Below, in pieces: positions 1-10,831 of a stretch of 64,000 bases of DNA (its first letter is position 1; the number at the start of each line of letters is the position of its first letter). The notes beneath the pieces are model-generated. The model did not search any database. It worked only from the letters and a program-made list of their open reading frames with translations, and had not been told where the DNA came from. The position numbers were made by a program, and so were the translations under genes. The stretch comes from Ephydatia muelleri (taxonomy: Eukaryota; Porifera; Demospongiae; Spongillida; Spongillidae). The stretch covers positions 8,357,649 through 8,421,648 of the forward strand of contig JABACO010000015.1 in NCBI GenBank assembly GCA_013339895.1, written 5' to 3'.

Positions 1-480
1 CTTAAATGATATTTCGGAAAGACCTCTACTACAAATGCGTCTTTTAAATGTAAACATGTACATGCATATTTCACAGATTACACGGTACATAGCCAGCGCG
101 TAGACTCCTACTACTTTTATCAAACATATATGGGCCGTATGGCGGAGTGTGCGTAGGAAATTGCTGATTTCGTCACTGTCAGATGTGCTGGATTGAATGA
201 AAAATTTACAAACTTCATCTACCAGAAGAGGCACGCTCTACCATTACAGCTGCATCCGGCAGCGCTTTATACATATAAAAGGTTAGTACTGCATGCAGCG
301 TACACATGCCGTATCTCGTTATCCTCGCTAATTAGCATGCACACGAGAATTTAAAGATATATGCACACACAATTTGGAATATCATGTGAATTACACGTTC
401 CTGTCAGATTAGCCTTACCTCAAACAATGGAGAGCAAGTCTGTCCTCAAGGAAATAGTATTTTACTGTAGATTGTACCGT
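1..480. other. Intergenic, no gene recognised
   Basis: AT-rich sequence with several short TACATGTA-like words. I see no supported exon, RNA gene or repeat here. It ends at the target duplication of the hAT-like element that follows. Confidence 0.5.
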
Positions 481-487
481 ATATTTG

Positions 488-1336
488 CAGGGCCGGCGTT
501 AACGCTAGGCAGACTAGGCAAATGCCTAGGGCCGCCGGTCAGAGGGGCCGCCAAACTGCTGCTACTTAATTATTCATATGCTAATTAACACCCATAAAAA
601 TGGACCAACTCGCAACCGTATGTACGGTGCGCATTTTATTGACAGCTTCCACTACAGTTGCTTAGTTGCACCAGTTGCAAAACGGAGCTATTCAAAATTG
701 AAGCTTATAAAGACTTTTCTGCATCCATCAATTACGGAAGATACTCAAGATAGGCTTGAAGACTTAGCTTTGATTTCGATTGAATATGAAATCGCAGCAT
801 CTTTGGACTGGTGGATCGGGGCGGCTGGGGTATACCACTGCCAAGATTACAAGAAAGCCTGGAAGCAAGTAATTCTTGTCGTTAGTATTGTATCTATTTT
901 AAGCATGTTACGCAATACACAAGAAAAAAATGCTTTTATAAAGGAATTTTTTTAAAATCCTTTTACTATGCAGGCTGTTTTTGTGACTTTAAAAGTGCAA
1001 AAGTTGCAAAGCGGCTGGGGCTCCGCCCCAGACCCCGATGGCCCATATCCGGGACCTAGGCCCTCGCCCCCAAATCCTGGGTCCGCCCCTGCTATGCAGT
1101 ACTAGTACATTTATCAGTTGATTCGTTTGAAGCTAGAAAAATCGCTTTTCATGCATATAACTATTATAAGGTACATATCTTCGTTAAAGATTAGAAATGA
1201 TTACATGCATGTGCGCGCTGTGTTCGAAACAAACCGGCAGCTACGAGTGGTGGAATGATATCGGAAGGAGTTAAGTTTGGAGGGGCCGCCAAGACCCTTT
1301 TTGCCTAGGGCCGCCAAACATCTAACGCCGGCCCTG
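488..1336. mobile_element. Non-autonomous hAT-like element (849 bp)
   Basis: The element opens with CAGGGCCGGCGTTA and closes with its reverse complement TAACGCCGGCCCTG. A second inverted motif, GCCTAGGGCCGCC, lies just inside both ends. ATATTTG (7 bp) directly flanks both sides at 481-487 and 1337-1343. CAGGG termini with a 7-8 bp duplication are typical of hAT elements. No transposase is visible; the two short reading frames inside do not resemble a known family, so it must be mobilised in trans. A smaller element is nested at 971-1091. Confidence 0.8.
971..1091. mobile_element. Nested short element with 5-bp target duplication
   Basis: CTATG flanks both ends (966-970 and 1092-1096). The right end reads CCTGGGTCCGCCCCTG, the reverse complement of the CAGGGGCGGA termini seen on elements at 21961 and 52994. 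The left end keeps only CAGG. The core holds GGCTGGGGCTCCGCCCCAG, a palindromic block shared with the elements at 21961 and 34468. CAGGG termini with 5-bp duplications point to the hAT5-type group; that assignment is inference. Confidence 0.6.
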
Positions 1337-1343
1337 ATATTTG

Positions 1344-2023
1344 CTTACAGCATGTGTTATGTAAACTTGTGTTTACTAGTACTAGTAGTACATGTATATG
1401 GAAACGCAATTTGCTTGAACATGCACACCGTACGCGTTATATCACTTTATATGGACAGTCGACGTCTGAGTACAGCGGCGGCGGAACGGGGGTGGGGGGT
1501 TAGGGGGGTTATTAACCACCCATGAACATGATTTGTGATTTGACATAATTAATTTACCACCTTGCATTGACTAGCCATTTTATGATTCGAGGTACATGCA
1601 CATTTGATGCCCTAACTCTGATCTCCTCCCCCTCTTCACATCTCTGCAAACTGACAGTGTCTCAAAATGTTGGCTGAGAATGAGGTTTTGGGATTCTTAA
1701 ATGTGTAATACAATCATCTATATCAATACAGAAAATGATGCGCAAAGTGGTAGCCAGTAATTAACAACTCCGCCTCCTGCCTCCACCCCCAAAGATTGGA
1801 TTAGTGCCTGCACCACCACCCACTGTCCACATCATAAGACATTCACTGCTGCAAGTTGGTTCAATACACAGTTGTCATTTCATTATGGTACAACACTTCA
1901 CTACTAAAAAGGAATGCTAAAGCAGAGATAATATAGCTCTGGTTAAAGCAATCATATCACGCATACAGCAGCATTTAAAAACAAATGCATCCAATCATGT
2001 AAGCAATTCCTGCCTGTACAACA
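1344..2023. other. Intergenic, no gene recognised
   Basis: Low-complexity AT-rich DNA with a G-run near 1490-1510. I see no supported exon. It lies downstream of the minus-strand sushi-repeat gene and presumably holds its 3' UTR. Confidence 0.4.
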
Positions 2024-5000
2024 TCAAAGGTTTGTACTGCCATCATCTTCCTCATCCAGAAGGTGAGATGTGTCCTCTGCTTTGATGCTCAGTCCAATAT
2101 CAGAGCTCCCACGTCGCTTCCTGCACATTGATGGGACATATTGTTATCATGGCTAGGCAGACAAATATGTTGTAGAACACACTGCTCTTTAAGAGGCCAG
2201 CATACATGGAGCATACATGGGGCATACATGGAGCATATTTGGGGCATATTTGGGCCATATTTGGGGCATATTTGGGGCATATTTGGGGCATATTTGGGGC
2301 ATACATGGGACATACGTGGGGCATGCATGGGGCATACATGGAGCATACGTGGGGTATTTATGGGGCATACACTTCCAGGGAACTTTTTTGCCAGTAACTC
2401 AAATGAAGACATTTTTTTCTTTACGGATGGTTTACTCATATAATCATTTGAGTTGCTGGCAACAAGTCACCTGGACGTTTCACCCAGTGTGTAAGGCTGG
2501 CCTTTGGATAGCGTTTCATCATTGATAATGCACCCTGTACACACACATATTTACATGTGTATGTGTACACTACTGTACACCCTGTGCATATGCAAACCTT
2601 ATTTAAAAATGCACATACATGTAGCTGGTAACAAGGTACACACTCACCGATTCCATACTATGACAGCAATGACAGCAATCACAATAGCCACACCTACAAT
2701 AGCTCCAACAGAAGCCCCTGCTATCAGCCCAATGTTTGCCCCTCCACTTGCTGAGATCTCAGGTTGAGGCTGAGGGGCTGGAACCACAGGGGAGGGTACA
2801 TGTAGGGGGGAGGAGGGTATATGTAGGGGGAGGAGGATATATGTGTGGGGGGAGGAGTTATATTCTTCACCAAGAAATAAAGCAAGTGCAACATGTGTCA
2901 AGGTCAAATGTTATCTCCCACGTCCCATGTTGATGAATATACTTAATAAGAGAAATGGTAGCAACCATATCACTTAACACCACACCTGTACAAGTACCAC
3001 CTATTAGTGGACCTATACGTGTAAGTCATAATTCAGAATAACTGATGAAGACACATTCAGTTTGTGGATGTACCTAACGAGACTGATACCATTTTAATGA
3101 GCAAAATGCTCAGAGCCAACAGGGGCCGCTACCTGGACATACATGTACATGTGTACACGTACATTTTGCACAAAGTTGGTTGTAAGACTTGACATGATTT
3201 AGCTATTACTCTTGAGGGTTGCTTTATACATATACATATTTTTGCCATTGCCCTAATCACTTATAGTTGCATAGCCACACATGTTCCAAAATACACCCTG
3301 GAACACTTCTTTTGTGTACGCGAGAGGGAGAGGAGGTGGTGGGGAAGGGGAGGGGGATCCCACCTTTACTGCAAAATGGTGGCTTTGCACTCCAAGTGCC
3401 CTGTGATAAACAGTAGATGGTTTCCACGACAACCTGGGCGCCATTTGCACACCCAAACGTCACTGAGCTGCCAGGGATGGCCCCAAACGTTGTGTCTACT
3501 TTTGTATTGTTGATGAAGGTGTCATTCAGAGCACTCACATTAATGTTCAAACAGACATCTTGGAGGTGAGCATATGGAAGAGACAAGAATGGTGTGAGAA
3601 CAGCAAGATAACAAGCACTTGTGGGGGAGGAGAGGTGCAGGCATGGAGAGGAGAGGGATAGGAGGGGAGGAGAGGTGCATGCATGGGGAGGAGAGGGATA
3701 GGAGGGGGAGGAGAGGTGCAGGCATGGGGAGGAGAGGGATAGGAGGGGGAGGAGAGGGATAGGAGGAGGAGGAGAGGAATAGGTAGGGGAGGAGAGGGGT
3801 AGGTAGGGGGAGGAGAGAGATAGTACGTGTGGGGTAGGAGTAGGGGTAGAGAGGTTGTGGGAGGTCTCACTTATCACACAAGTAGGGGGCATGGGGGACC
3901 ATGTTCCATCTGAAGTGCACCTGATGGTGTCAGGACCTCCGGAGAGGGAGTAGATGGGGTCGCACCACACCGTTACATTAGTGCCAACTGCTCCAGTTCC
4001 ATTCATGTGGAGATGAGGGTCTGACAATGGAGGACATTGAGCTGTGGATCAAGGAAGGGAATCATCCAGCCCCAATCATACATGTACACACGCAAATACT
4101 TGCAAACCAACCTATTTGACAGGTGGGCGGAGGTGTGTCCCACTTCCCGTTGTTCTGACATGTACTCCTATTGGAGCCCACCAAAGTATACCCTTGATTG
4201 CAAGAGAAGGTGGCAGTGCTGCCAATGGTAGTGCCAGGGAGCAGCAGTTGGCCATTTTGTGGTGGGGTTATGGAGGGGCACAGAACTGGGGGAGGAATTA
4301 TTTTCATCAGCGATGTTTTATATTTAACTGCGATTGAACATTTTGTCATGTATTCACATTTGTACATGTACACATGTATGTAGTGCAATGAAAATTAACG
4401 GTGGCACAAGAACTAAAAATAATGTATCATCTCAAAATCTATATTAGAAGATTTTAAAATAATGTATATACTTCAGATATCGAAATGTCTTTTTTGTATA
4501 CAAAGGTACACTACAATTACATTCTGTATGACTTTTGAGCAAAGGAGGTGGGGAGGAGGAAGCCAAGGATGCACATATTAAACAAGCAGACACATTTCAC
4601 ACAGTTATTCACACACACATGCCCCCCTCACACACACATTCCATCACACAAGCCATGCCACGTCACCACGTCTGCTTACTCTGGTCACAGGAGGGGAGGG
4701 CCCCACTCCACTGCCCTGTGGGCTCGCAGGTCAAGAAAGAGCTGCCATTCAGGGTGTAGCCAAGGGCACAGGAGAAGGACACATTGGTGCCATGAGAGGT
4801 GTGTCCGATGGGCATGGTCTGCAAGTTGGGTCCTGCAGAATCACTGCTGCAGTTCACTACCAAAAGGAGAAAGATAACGTGAATTACATCCACATTTAAA
4901 AAACTTCAAATCAGTTCACAGCAGTTGTGGTTAACGCCCGTCATATATAATTATAATCAGTCATGCTATTAGCACATGACTTTCTTTGCCACTAGTAATA

Positions 5001-5212
5001 TAGCTGTGTGTATGTACATCATTTGGGTGCCAAATGCACAATAATTATGAGCATACTGTCCAAGGTGAAAGGATGCCCATGGGATCATACACGCGTGCAG
5101 AGACCAATAACATTCCTCATGGTAACAGTCACTTTGTAGAGGTCGCCAAGGTCACAGACAAGGACATCTTCAGCTGGCTTCCACTTCACCCTGACCACAG
5201 ATAGTGAGATGC
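2024..5212 (-). CDS. Sushi/CCP-repeat type I membrane protein, 5' partial
   Basis: Exons read on the minus strand: 5212 to about 5108 (fibronectin-III-like, low certainty), 4856-4680, 4285-4112, 4041-3871, 3558-3364 (one CCP each), 2777-2648 and 2120-2024. All four CCP exons begin and end in phase 1, the classic shufflable sushi arrangement, and each shows the four-cysteine pattern with the final G-W before the last Cys. Exon 2777-2648 encodes a Pro-rich stalk, then a Gly/Ala/Ile/Val-rich membrane span of about 25 residues. The last exon joins in phase 2, gives a basic KRR stop-transfer and a short acidic cytoplasmic tail, and ends at TGA 2026-2024. CCP proteins act in adhesion, complement-like recognition or aggregation at the cell surface. 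No signal peptide was found; the 5' part is missing or lies in unresolved sequence before ATPase pseudogenes. The CCP, membrane and tail chain is well supported; the ligand is unknown. Confidence 0.8.
2205..2370. repeat. 12-bp minisatellite in tail intron of CCP gene
   Basis: About fourteen units of GGGGCATATTTG or GGGGCATACATG in tandem. The array lies in the intron between the transmembrane exon (ends 2648) and the tail exon (starts 2120). Because 12 is a multiple of 3 all frames stay open, producing spurious MPQICPKY-type reading frames that I do not count as genes. Confidence 0.85.
3598..3830. repeat. Purine-rich minisatellite in CCP gene intron
   Basis: Degenerate tandem units of GGAGGAGAGGGATAGGAGG with interspersed GTGCAGGCATGG, about 36 bp per larger unit. 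They fill the intron between the third and fourth CCP exons (3559-3870). On the coding strand the array is pyrimidine-rich (CCTCTCCTCC), close to the acceptor region, so it may serve as an extended polypyrimidine tract. Confidence 0.75.
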
Positions 5213-5778
5213 CTGCATATATACTTAAAATCTGAGGTGTGGTTTGAACTGTTGAGTTGTGACCTTATTTGGATACATGTACAATTATCTGCATTGTCAA
5301 AGATGGTACCTCTTCTGATCATATGTTGAACAAGTTCAGATTCATTTTGCAATCCAGTAAATTGATCCATTGTATGATATTGGGTATTTCCAGCGAAGTG
5401 GAACTCATTTACCCTTTCATTGAAGTGAGTAAGCCACAGTATCATGTATCCTAACTGGTGAATATCCAAAGACTGGACGTCATCTAAATTGGAATACATG
5501 CAAAATGATTTCGCGTACATATGAAACTGATCACCAAATAATCTTGGGGGAAAATGGTTCCGTTGCACAGCATGATCAAAGACCTGTGTCTATTGTTGAT
5601 CTAGGTTATAGGGTTGAAGAGTGGTCTTCACATCTAGCTATAGACTGCATACATTTTCTCTACATGCTATATCCCAGGATGTGAATACACTTTGTTCTTG
5701 TAGTGGGTGGAGCCCACATTGTGTATATTGGGGTCGAGGCAGCGAAAAAGTTGCAGTGATGGGGAAGTTCACTTGCAG
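5213..5778 (-). other. Open stretch of unknown nature between CCP gene and ATPase relic
   Basis: A minus-strand open frame runs from 5568 to 5170 (132 codons) with fairly even composition and several Cys and Asn residues near its end. It is not the frame used by the fibronectin-III-like exon at 5212. It could be an upstream exon of the CCP gene, a remnant of an ATPase neighbour, or chance. I do not recognise a family. Confidence 0.2.
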
Positions 5779-7222
5779 TTATAGGGGCCGGTGGTATGAA
5801 TTCTGTTGTATTGGTACTACAGACATATTGAGTTCAGTCATGTCATCCAAAGTAATGTGACCATTTTCTAGAGCTCTCTGATAAATCTTCACAGAATCTG
5901 GGTGTTTTTTGATATCAGAATATACTTCATGTTTTTCGTCCACAAAACTTATAAACAAGCCTTTTTGCCTCTTCTTTGTTGCTATTCCATTCAGAGCAAA
6001 AGTCATTTAAATTTGAAAAATGGAGTGGAGTCAAAGATAACAGCTCATGAATCTCTGGATCCACAGATATATTGCGGTCTTTAAGATACTCTTCAGCAGT
6101 GCACAATGGCAGTTAGACATAGTGAACAATTTTAGACGGGGTTCCCTTCTAGCTTCTACTAAGAAGCCCGCACCCTCAGAAGAAGCGAACAGACATTTCA
6201 TCATATGGCAGTCTGCCACAAGAAATTCAACACCTTGAACAAAGCTTCTTGCTATAGGATCAAAGGGCAAGTTCTGAGTTTCGCCGATGGATCTGGTCCT
6301 TGGTGGTTGAAGGTCGATTACTGCAATGACTGGTTTGCAGGTTTTGTTTTGTACCATTTTGAAAACGTTGGTTATGACATAGTTTGGGTCCGAGTAGCAG
6401 CTTGGGTGCATGATATCGAAGTACGTAGGTAATTTATAAACAGAACCCCGTAACGTCGCATACAACGCGTCACTCACCTCCTCTACCAAGTATCATGGTG
6501 ATGTAGATGACGTTTGAGTTTGCAGGGTCATCAGCAAAGAGCTGAAGGGTACTACTTTACCACTCGATTTAACCCCAACAATTCCAACAAATGAATCCAT
6601 CCTATTTACTGCCAAATCCAGGGCTTGAGGAGTCCGGAACGTGAACCGCACAGATGGAAGTAATAGTTGCAGGTTGTTGGTAGATTTATAGTAAGTACTC
6701 AAAGATAAATTCTCCATCTGCTCTTCAAAATATGAAACAATGCAACCAGAAGAACGACAGTCACAACCCGTGGCAAATTCAAACAGTTCACATACTTTTC
6801 GTGTATGGGTTTCAAGTATCAACCGTACGCCATCTTCCATGGCATATCCGAAATTGGTTGAATGACTTTCGTTTTCCAGTGATTTAATAATATATTGCAA
6901 CCTTTTCTCAATAGCAGCTTTATCAATTGATTGCACAAGTAACCTCAATTCACAACGGATTATATTTCTAATGTATTCACTTGCCACATCATAGTGATTA
7001 CCGTCGTTTTCAGATGTTATGTATGCATACAGTGGAGGGAAATATGATATTTGCTCTCCTATGCTCCGTCATAGTAAATAGCCACACAGACACATGTGTT
7101 CCAGCATAAGCAACGGTGGAAACGGTACCAAAAAGCAACACACCCGTCTTGAAATTTATGTTTCGAACTTTTTTGAATAACCGTCTTAGAGCCGCCATCT
7201 TATCTCTTTGACTGACAAACAA
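5779..7222 (-). pseudogene. P-loop ATPase family relic (copy A2)
   Basis: A minus-strand ATPase-like gene read in pieces. The N-terminus (7198 onward) starts MAALRRLFKK and has a hydrophobic stretch. A helical region follows (6987-6580). Then comes a Walker A loop, GIVGVKSSGK, at about 6583-6556. After the Walker lysine the expected sequence (STLQLFADDPANSNVIYITM) continues only in another frame until about 6480, where the original frame resumes; the intervening TGA at about 6490 is avoided that way. Later come a conserved MKCLFASSEG block (about 6210-6180), a further frame change near 6090-5950, and a C-terminal helical block with KIYQRALENG (about 5890). Copies A3 and A4 share these blocks. 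Several indels make this a probable pseudogene unless the assembly is in error. The substrate is unknown. Confidence 0.6.
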
Positions 7223-7234
7223 TTAAGCTATTAA

Positions 7235-7720
7235 CTCAGACACATCAATCTGACCGTTTTCCAATACTTTATGATAAACTTCCTTAGCTCTTGGGTCAAG
7301 GCTTTATTTTACGTTGTAAATATAGAAAAACCTTATCAACAAAATCATTTCGTTGATATCTACACATTTTGCAAAGTGGCTTAAATCTTCTTAGAAGTTT
7401 GTGCAGATAAATTTTACTTCTGCATCAACAACCACGCCAAAATTCTATCAAATACTTCTCAGCTATGGGAGATGGAAGCACTGATGTTGTATACAGATAG
7501 AGATGGGGCCATCAACACATTCAAAATGACCTTCTGAAGAATCGAACAAGCATCGCATTATTTTGTGGTCTGACGCCAGATTTTTAACTTGGCTGATAAA
7601 TGATTTTGCGGATGTGCTAAGCATCGAGCCTTTGGCCTTGGGGCTGGAAACACTAGAGCTGGAACGCGCTGAAAGAATCTTGATCACATTTGTTACAGGT
7701 TTTTTCCTACCATACTGAAA
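7235..7720 (-). pseudogene. P-loop ATPase family C-terminal fragment (copy A2b)
   Basis: The minus-strand reading begins near 7700 with KPVTNVIKILSARSSSS and carries MRCLFDSSEG (about 7560-7530), the counterpart of MKCLFASSEG in copy A2. It resumes at about 7300-7235 with LDPRAKEVYHKVLENGQID, matching the C-terminal block of A2. The stretch between is out of frame, and the Walker region is absent. It lies head-to-tail just upstream of A2, suggesting local tandem duplication followed by decay. Confidence 0.55.
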
Positions 7721-7762
7721 ACTTTCTCAACTTTATCTTTGGAACTCAGGGCCCAATCAGAT

Positions 7763-7905
7763 TAGTCTCGATCCCAGCCTGATATGCATTCGCAATATGT
7801 AGTCTGGTGAAGTCCTGTACTAATTTCTGTCCCGTGATTACATAGCATTGTTATTGCAACGTCGGGAGGAATGCAGTGACGTGTATTTAACGTCAGCATG
7901 AGTGC
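7763..7905. mobile_element. TAGTCTCG-family MITE copy
   Basis: It starts TAGTCTCGATCCCAG and shares about 130 bp, including CCCGTGATTACATAGCATTG and GTCGGGAGGAATGCAGTGACG, with the reverse complement of 24030-24196. Part of the family also appears at 18554. No coding capacity. Confidence 0.6.
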
Positions 7906-8464
7906 AGTCAATTAATTCAATAATTAATGCAACTGACGGAGGAGAAAGGACCAGAATTTCGCGAACAACACTTCGCTTGTTGTCCTTCGTTGATTGCATA
8001 TCAAATACCTAAGGCAGAACGGCTTAACAAAGTGACTTCCCATGCCCAGTTGTATGAAAATTATAATAGAAAAGAAAGGTTTTAGATTTTCATGTAATGC
8101 TTTATAATATATGATTATTTATGGTTAATAAACAAACAAATGGAGTAGACGATTTGATACATATGATGTCTACATGTAAAAAATAGAAACACAAGAATCA
8201 TATCATGCAACGCTCCATGCCCAAAATAGAATACTAATTAGTATTCTAATTGGGTGTGGGTGGCGATATTAAACATCATTTTTAACTCTTAACTATATGT
8301 TTGTATATTCTACTACTAAAATTTATTATTATTATTATTTGTATGTTAATTTATTATGATTGCGATTATGGTTTGTAATAAGTTGGTTTCTTGAACAATT
8401 AATTTACCACATTAATTAAGTTAACAAAAGAAAATCTATGACACTAAAAGAAGATATGAAGTAC
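7906..8464. other. AT-rich spacer, no gene recognised
   Basis: The spacer includes an (ATT)n run near 8318-8340 and a short palindrome ATACTAATTAGTATTCTAAT near 8230-8250. It lies directly downstream of the stop codon of ATPase copy A1 and so probably includes its 3' UTR. Confidence 0.4.
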
Positions 8465-10548
8465 CTATTTTACTTTCTCTTTAGTTTCGTTGAACAACTT
8501 CTCTAATAATTCATATACATCATCATCATCTTGAATATTCCCTGCAATGATTAAGGAAACAGCAGAAGTGGCAGGTTCGACAAACCAACGACCCGATGTT
8601 TTCACCTCACGGAACACTTTGTTAGGATAATCCACTAATAATCCCATTGCTATAAGCTCCATTATTGGAATCTTGATTGCTTTCTTTTGTCTAAAAACGT
8701 CAACGATTGCTTTAGTATTAGCGCTGCTTTTAGCAACACTCTTGTTGAGAGCTTCACCCAGAACTGATTGAAGGTGATTCTTCACTTGATCCACAAATTC
8801 CTCAGAAGCAGTATTAGACAGTTCAAAAGCTTCTGTCAATTTCAAATACTTAGCTGGTGAGCCCCCTAGCACCTTCCAGACAGGGCCATCCAAATTGCAA
8901 CTTTTGAGGAGGTTAATGAAACCTTCTAATTCAGGAATGGATTCAATCTGTTCTTTTGACATAGGCTCAACAGCAATCACTGTTTCTCGATTTGTTGTGA
9001 GAAGTTCTGCAGGAAGACTGTTCGGTGAACCATCCACTATGACTCTCAAACCAGTGATGCCGCGGCCAGCACAGACCGTCCGTGACCGTATTCATTTGAT
9101 GGTTTTTGACGGCCGACCGTGACCGTGACCGGGAAGCTTACCGATCACGTGATTAAACCGTGAAAAATAATTGGCCGTCAAATTTATTTGCTGGCCGTCC
9201 GTGGCCGTCAGAACTTTTGACGGTCCATTAAGCCTATCACGTCACTAGCGTCACGTGCAGTGGATTTTTTCCCTGCGGGGCAAATGTCGTCTTTCCAAGA
9301 ACCTTTGAGGATAAGCCACCTGATAGCGCGGTGAAGTCTGCAGCAAACCCACCCGACTGTCACCAACACGTGGCTATGGAACCATTTAAATTTTTATTAT
9401 TTTTTACTTTGTCCCCCTCGCCATGACATAGTCTCGTCCCCAGCCTGATATGTATTCCTGCAATGTAATCCATCCGCTGCTGCCGAATGTGGGTCTGGGG
9501 ACGCGACTTGCCATGATTATGCGTTATCGCGTGGATTCCACGTGCGAGCGAGTTTTCTTCCAGTTGAGACTCATTGTGAAGATGGAGGATGGATCCAGCC
9601 AGGATTGAATCTGTTCTCTTTCTCAGCTGCAATAAAGCCTTTAGTTAATTGAATCTGTTCTTTCACACTTGTTTTGCTATGCCCATGCATATACCGTTCA
9701 TGAACCATTTCTATTGATACCTGCATGCCAAACTTCTATAGCATAAATAATGACCGTCCGTGACCGTATTAAAATTTTGACGGTTGATGGCCAGCCGTGT
9801 ACGTGACCGTATTGAAATCATATGGTCCATCTTTGACCGTGAACGTGACCGTCTATATCCAAACGGCCAGCCGTGAACGTGACCGGATTGTCAAAAGCTG
9901 GCCGCGGCATCACTGTCTCAAACCAAAGTCATCTGCCAAAGCTCTTACAGCAGCGGTCAAATCTGCGTATCGCTCACCAATCTGACGCTCAGGGACTCTA
10001 ATCACCACAATTGGGGAATGCTTAAACAGGAAAGAATAAAAGAATAGCAAACGACGAGCACTGCCTGCTGGCTTAACGAAGTGCAATTGAATTCCAGTGA
10101 TTGCGCGAAGTGCTTGATCAATGATGGCACCTTTCGAAGCTCCAGATTCAGTCTGCAACAACAACACATTTTATTTAAAGATCACATAAACAATAGAATA
10201 TGAAAAACTACTTACACTGATTTTTGCTACACCGTGGTGACGATTCAAAGTCGTATCGATCAGGCAAGATTTCCCATTTCCTTTCCCACCGATAACAGTA
10301 ATGTAACTTCCTCATTTCATGCATAGAATCGAATTATTCAACTGCTGGATCTCAGATTTCCTGACACACAAAGGAAAGGTGGTCTTAAAATAGCTTCTCC
10401 AGCCAAGCGTAAACGCTCTCACAAACCCAACTCGAGGCATTGCTCCAACAACAGAAATAAGCGCTAAACCACCAGCTCCACCTAGAATGGCTTTACTATC
10501 AGCAACCAACGAAAGAGTATCCTTTAAGCTGCCCAACCAATCTGCCAT
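8465..10548 (-). pseudogene. P-loop ATPase gene split by a hAT insertion (copy A1)
   Basis: Exon 1 runs 10548-10216: start MADWLGSLKD, a Gly/Ala-rich hydrophobic stretch, then Walker A VIGGKGNGKSCLID. The intron is 10215-10153 (GTAAGT...TTGCAG). Exon 2 runs 10152 down to the hAT element, then continues from 9043 to TAA at 8465. The frame is continuous on both sides once the insertion and one 8-bp target copy are set aside: DDFGLR precedes it and VIVDGSPNSLP follows. The lengths (333, 237 and 579 nt) are all multiples of three. The middle part (VVIRVPERQIGERY, then IVDGSPNSLP) looks like sensor or Walker-B-type sequence of archaeal-ATPase/STAND-like NTPases; the total is about 380 codons. An in-frame TGA at about 10314-10312 sits just before the P-loop. 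With two lesions it is probably dead in this haplotype, although the coding sequence is otherwise well preserved, so the damage looks recent. Confidence 0.7.
9052..9915. mobile_element. Non-autonomous hAT element, copy 1, inserted in ATPase exon
   Basis: Termini are CAGTGATGCCGCGGCCAGC and its reverse complement. The 8-bp duplication TCTCAAAC is perfect at 9044-9051 and 9916-9923. The interior is full of inverted and direct (G)ACCGTCCGTGACCGT-type motifs near both ends, plausible transposase sites. It also holds a TAGTCTCG-family MITE-like segment (about 9427-9510). No transposase. Copies 2 (20423) and 3 (30101, opposite orientation) are close relatives. Confidence 0.92.
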
Positions 10549-10831
10549 TCTTTCACTTTTCTTTAAATAGAATATTACACACCCAAAAAATTCCATACCT
10601 GAATCAAATATGGCTGCCAAAAATATTTGGATCAAATACAGAGACGTCAAGTTATAAGTTCATTTATTAGTGAGGTTTATCTGTTCTATCCGTGAGTATC
10701 CGTGAGAGTAATTAAGTATTTGCGTGAGAGATACCGTGAGATATGGAAAACAGCGCCATATGAATGACGCATTACTACAACTACTCAACACATACACAAT
10801 GACAATGATTAACACGCATTTTCAGTACAAA

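Noticed and set aside
2089-2525. Overlapping 60-116 codon frames on both strands (MPQICPKY / GHIWGIFG)
   Set aside because: Products of the 12-bp minisatellite within an intron.
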